A stretch of DNA of 9,209 nt from Ohtaekwangia sp. (GTDB lineage Bacteria > Bacteroidota > Bacteroidia > Cytophagales > Cyclobacteriaceae), in contig JAJNPV010000053.1 of the NCBI GenBank assembly GCA_021155195.1, forward strand, positions 1-9,209, written 5' to 3'. A program made the translations under genes and the position numbers. The first letter of the stretch is position 1. Each line of letters starts with the position of its first letter. Below are positions 8,064 through 9,209 of this stretch, piece by piece. The notes below the pieces were generated by a model. It made no database searches, was not told the origin of the DNA, and worked only from the letters and a program-made list of their open reading frames with translations.

Positions 8064-8715
8064 GGCCGGAGTGGCCGTCACGCACTTCTATTAGGCCGGA
8101 GTGGCCTCTTCTATTAGGCCGGGGTGGCCTTTACCTACAAAGGTCGGAATGACCTCTCTTCTTCTAGGCCGGGGCGACCTCCTCGTACGGCCGGAGTGGC
8201 CTTTACCTATAAGGTCGGGATGACCTCTCTTCTTCTAGGCCGGAATGGCCTCTCCTTAAGGCCGGGGTGGCCTTTACCTACAAGGCTGGGGGGAAGCCTC
8301 TTCTTCTAGGCCGGGGCGACCTCTTCTATAGGCCGGGGTGGCCTTTACCTACAAGGTCGGAGTGACCTCTCTTCTTCTAGGCCGGGGCGACCTCCCCCGT
8401 ACGGCCGGAGTGGCCTTTACCTACAAGGCTGGGGGAAGCCTCTTCTTCTAGGCCGGAGTGGCCTCTTCTATAGGCCGGAGTGGCCTTTTCCTATCAGAGG
8501 GGGACCTTCTAGGCCGGAATGGCCTCTTCTATTAGGCCGGGGTGGCCTTTACCTACAAAGGTCGGAATGACCTCTCTTCTTCTAGGCCGGGGCGACCTCC
8601 TCGTACGGCCGGAGTGGCCTTTACCTATAAGGTCGGAGTGACCTCTCTTCTTCTAGGCCGGGGTGACCTCTCCTGTTAGGCCGGGGTGGCCTTTACCTAC
8701 AAGGTCGGAGTGACC
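8064..8715. repeat. Array of 27 GGCC-type mini-hairpins, about 24-bp period
   Basis: Each monomer is a 13-15 nt inverted repeat separated by 'tttacctacaa', 'tctcttctt' or 'tcctcgtac' type linkers. Stems found: GGCC/GGCC 14 times, GGTC/GACC 6 times, GGCC/GACC 5 times, GGCT/AGCC 2 times, plus one degenerate unit near 8497-8506. Examples are 8064-8076, 8142-8154, 8167-8179 and 8284-8298. The loop is usually GG(A/G)(A/G)T or GGGGC. Base pairs in the stem change together, which keeps the hairpin. It is sharply more G+C-rich than its surroundings. It might be transcribed as 5' external spacer or act as a spacer enhancer; no known protein-binding motif was recognised. Confidence 0.92.
8094..8702. 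repeat. Higher-order duplication in the mini-hairpin array, 418-bp offset
   Basis: Positions 8102-8218 are identical to 8520-8636 over 117 bp, and similarity continues on both sides (about 8094-8284 against 8512-8702). Monomers between the two blocks are arranged differently. This indicates a recent segmental duplication or unequal exchange within the array, distinct from the 24-bp monomer expansion. Confidence 0.85.
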
Positions 8716-8730
8716 ATTGTCTTTGTTTTT

Positions 8731-8939
8731 TTTTCCAGATTTTCTAGCCATCTTTATCTCTGGAAATTCTGTGACTAGAAAAGAAAAATATTTTTTTTTC
8801 TATCACAGATTTCTAGCCATTTCTATAGTGGAATTTTTGTGACTAGAAAATTTTTTTCAAAAATTTTCTAGTCACAAATTTTAGCCTCTTTTCAGAGATA
8901 AAATTCATTTTTCTGTTTTTCTAGTCACAGAATTTTTCC
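8731..8939. repeat. Foldback palindrome A (CTAGTCACA family)
   Basis: Outer arms: ggaaattctgtgactagaaa at 8762-8781 faces tttctagtcacagaattttt at 8918-8937. Inner arms: tttgtgactagaaaattttt at 8836-8855 faces aaaaattttctagtcacaaa at 8859-8878, with a 3-nt centre, which is enough for a cruciform. The left half is itself a direct duplication of a 'tttctagccat...gtgactagaaaa' unit (8741-8782 and 8809-8850). A small stem TTTCCAGA/TCTGGAAA spans 8732-8766. No coding capacity. It resembles a foldback or MITE-like element, but no target-site duplication could be defined. Confidence 0.85.
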
Positions 8940-8954
8940 ACTATGGCCTCTCGT

Positions 8955-9020
8955 CCCCCCCCCCCCCACTATATTATGTACAAAGTGCGATGACGCACTT
9001 TCCACTATATAGCAGAAAAA
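8955..9020. other. C13 run, shared 20-bp block and hairpin between the two palindromes
   Basis: A run of 13 C at 8955-8967 is followed by cactatattatgtacaaagt (8967-8986, also present at 6312-6331) and the hairpin AAAGTGCG-atga-CGCACTTT (8982-8989 with 8994-9001). An 'actatatag' follows. The order suggests the boundary or terminal part of a repeat element lying between two foldbacks. Confidence 0.65.
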
Positions 9021-9058
9021 TGGCGGGACTGTTTATGCGATCTTGCCCACTATAAACG

Positions 9059-9209
9059 TTCTGTGACTAGAAAAAAAAAATCTCAGATTTATAGTGTAAA
9101 ACATGGCTAAAATTGTGACTAGAAAATTTTTTTCAAAATTTTCTAGTCACAAATTTTAGCCACTTTTCTGAGATAAAATTTTTTTTTTTTTTTTCTAGTC
9201 ACAGAATTT
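9059..9209. repeat. Foldback palindrome B, reaching the window edge
   Basis: The left arm runs ttctgtgactagaaaaaaaa, tctcag, tggctaaaattgtgactaga (9059-9130). The right arm mirrors it: ttttctagtcacaaatttta, gcca, ctgagataaaa, a long T run and tttctagtcacagaa (9135-9207). The centre is near 9131-9134. Most of this 150-bp stretch can pair with itself. It is related to palindrome A, with the same CTAGTCACA core four times. The element may continue past the right edge. Confidence 0.85.

Noticed and set aside
8124..8309. 61-codon open frame with Gly/Arg/Leu-rich repeats
   Set aside because: It is a translation of the 24-bp mini-hairpin array; the repetitive peptide only mirrors the DNA repeat.
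8064..8715. Possible CRISPR-like array (regular repeats about 24 bp apart)
   Set aside because: The linkers are themselves repetitive, repeats are only 13-15 nt with variable stems, and the locus is eukaryotic rDNA; it lacks unique spacers.

Overview
This window holds no convincing protein-coding gene. It is a eukaryotic nuclear ribosomal RNA locus read on the minus strand. From high to low coordinates the order is: a repeat-filled spacer (5812-9209, intergenic spacer and/or 5' external transcribed spacer), 18S rRNA (about 3872-5811), ITS1 (3701-3871), 5.8S rRNA (about 3543-3700), ITS2 (3386-3542), and 28S rRNA (1 to about 3385). The 28S runs off the left edge and lacks roughly its last 400-450 nt, including the sarcin-ricin loop.

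Organism: a eukaryote with a separate 5.8S, so not a microsporidian-type fused LSU. The conserved 28S and 18S blocks read most like fungal rRNA as I know it. However, the genes are strongly diverged and A+T-rich, including at sites that are nearly invariant across fungi. I cannot place it below 'fungus-like eukaryote'. A fast-evolving fungus, a fungal parasite or a divergent paralogous rDNA copy all remain possible. The interspersed repeat style reminds me of Mucoromycota/Glomeromycotina genomes, but that is an unverified impression.

The rRNA genes look like working molecules rather than simple decay. The decoding region, 530 loop and peptidyl-transferase segment are kept. Several helices have changed on both strands together: the 5.8S-28S junction helix, 18S helix 45 and 18S helix 1. 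Some helices, in 5.8S and the GTPase-associated region, do not look fully compensated, so a pseudogene or paralog is not excluded.

The 3.4-kb spacer is a patchwork of small inverted repeats. From the 18S outward: an A+T-rich leader; a roughly 70-110 bp 'cataaattctgc' element; a poorly structured stretch sharing a 20-bp block with the far end; an array of hairpins built on ATAGG-(5 nt)-CCTAT in 146-168 bp units and 123-bp duplications (6786-7698); two more copies of the 70-bp element; a compact array of 27 clean GGCC-type hairpins spaced about 24 bp (8064-8715) with covarying stems; and two large foldback palindromes built on CTAGTCACA that reach the right edge. No Pol I promoter, terminator, tRNA or 5S gene could be recognised.
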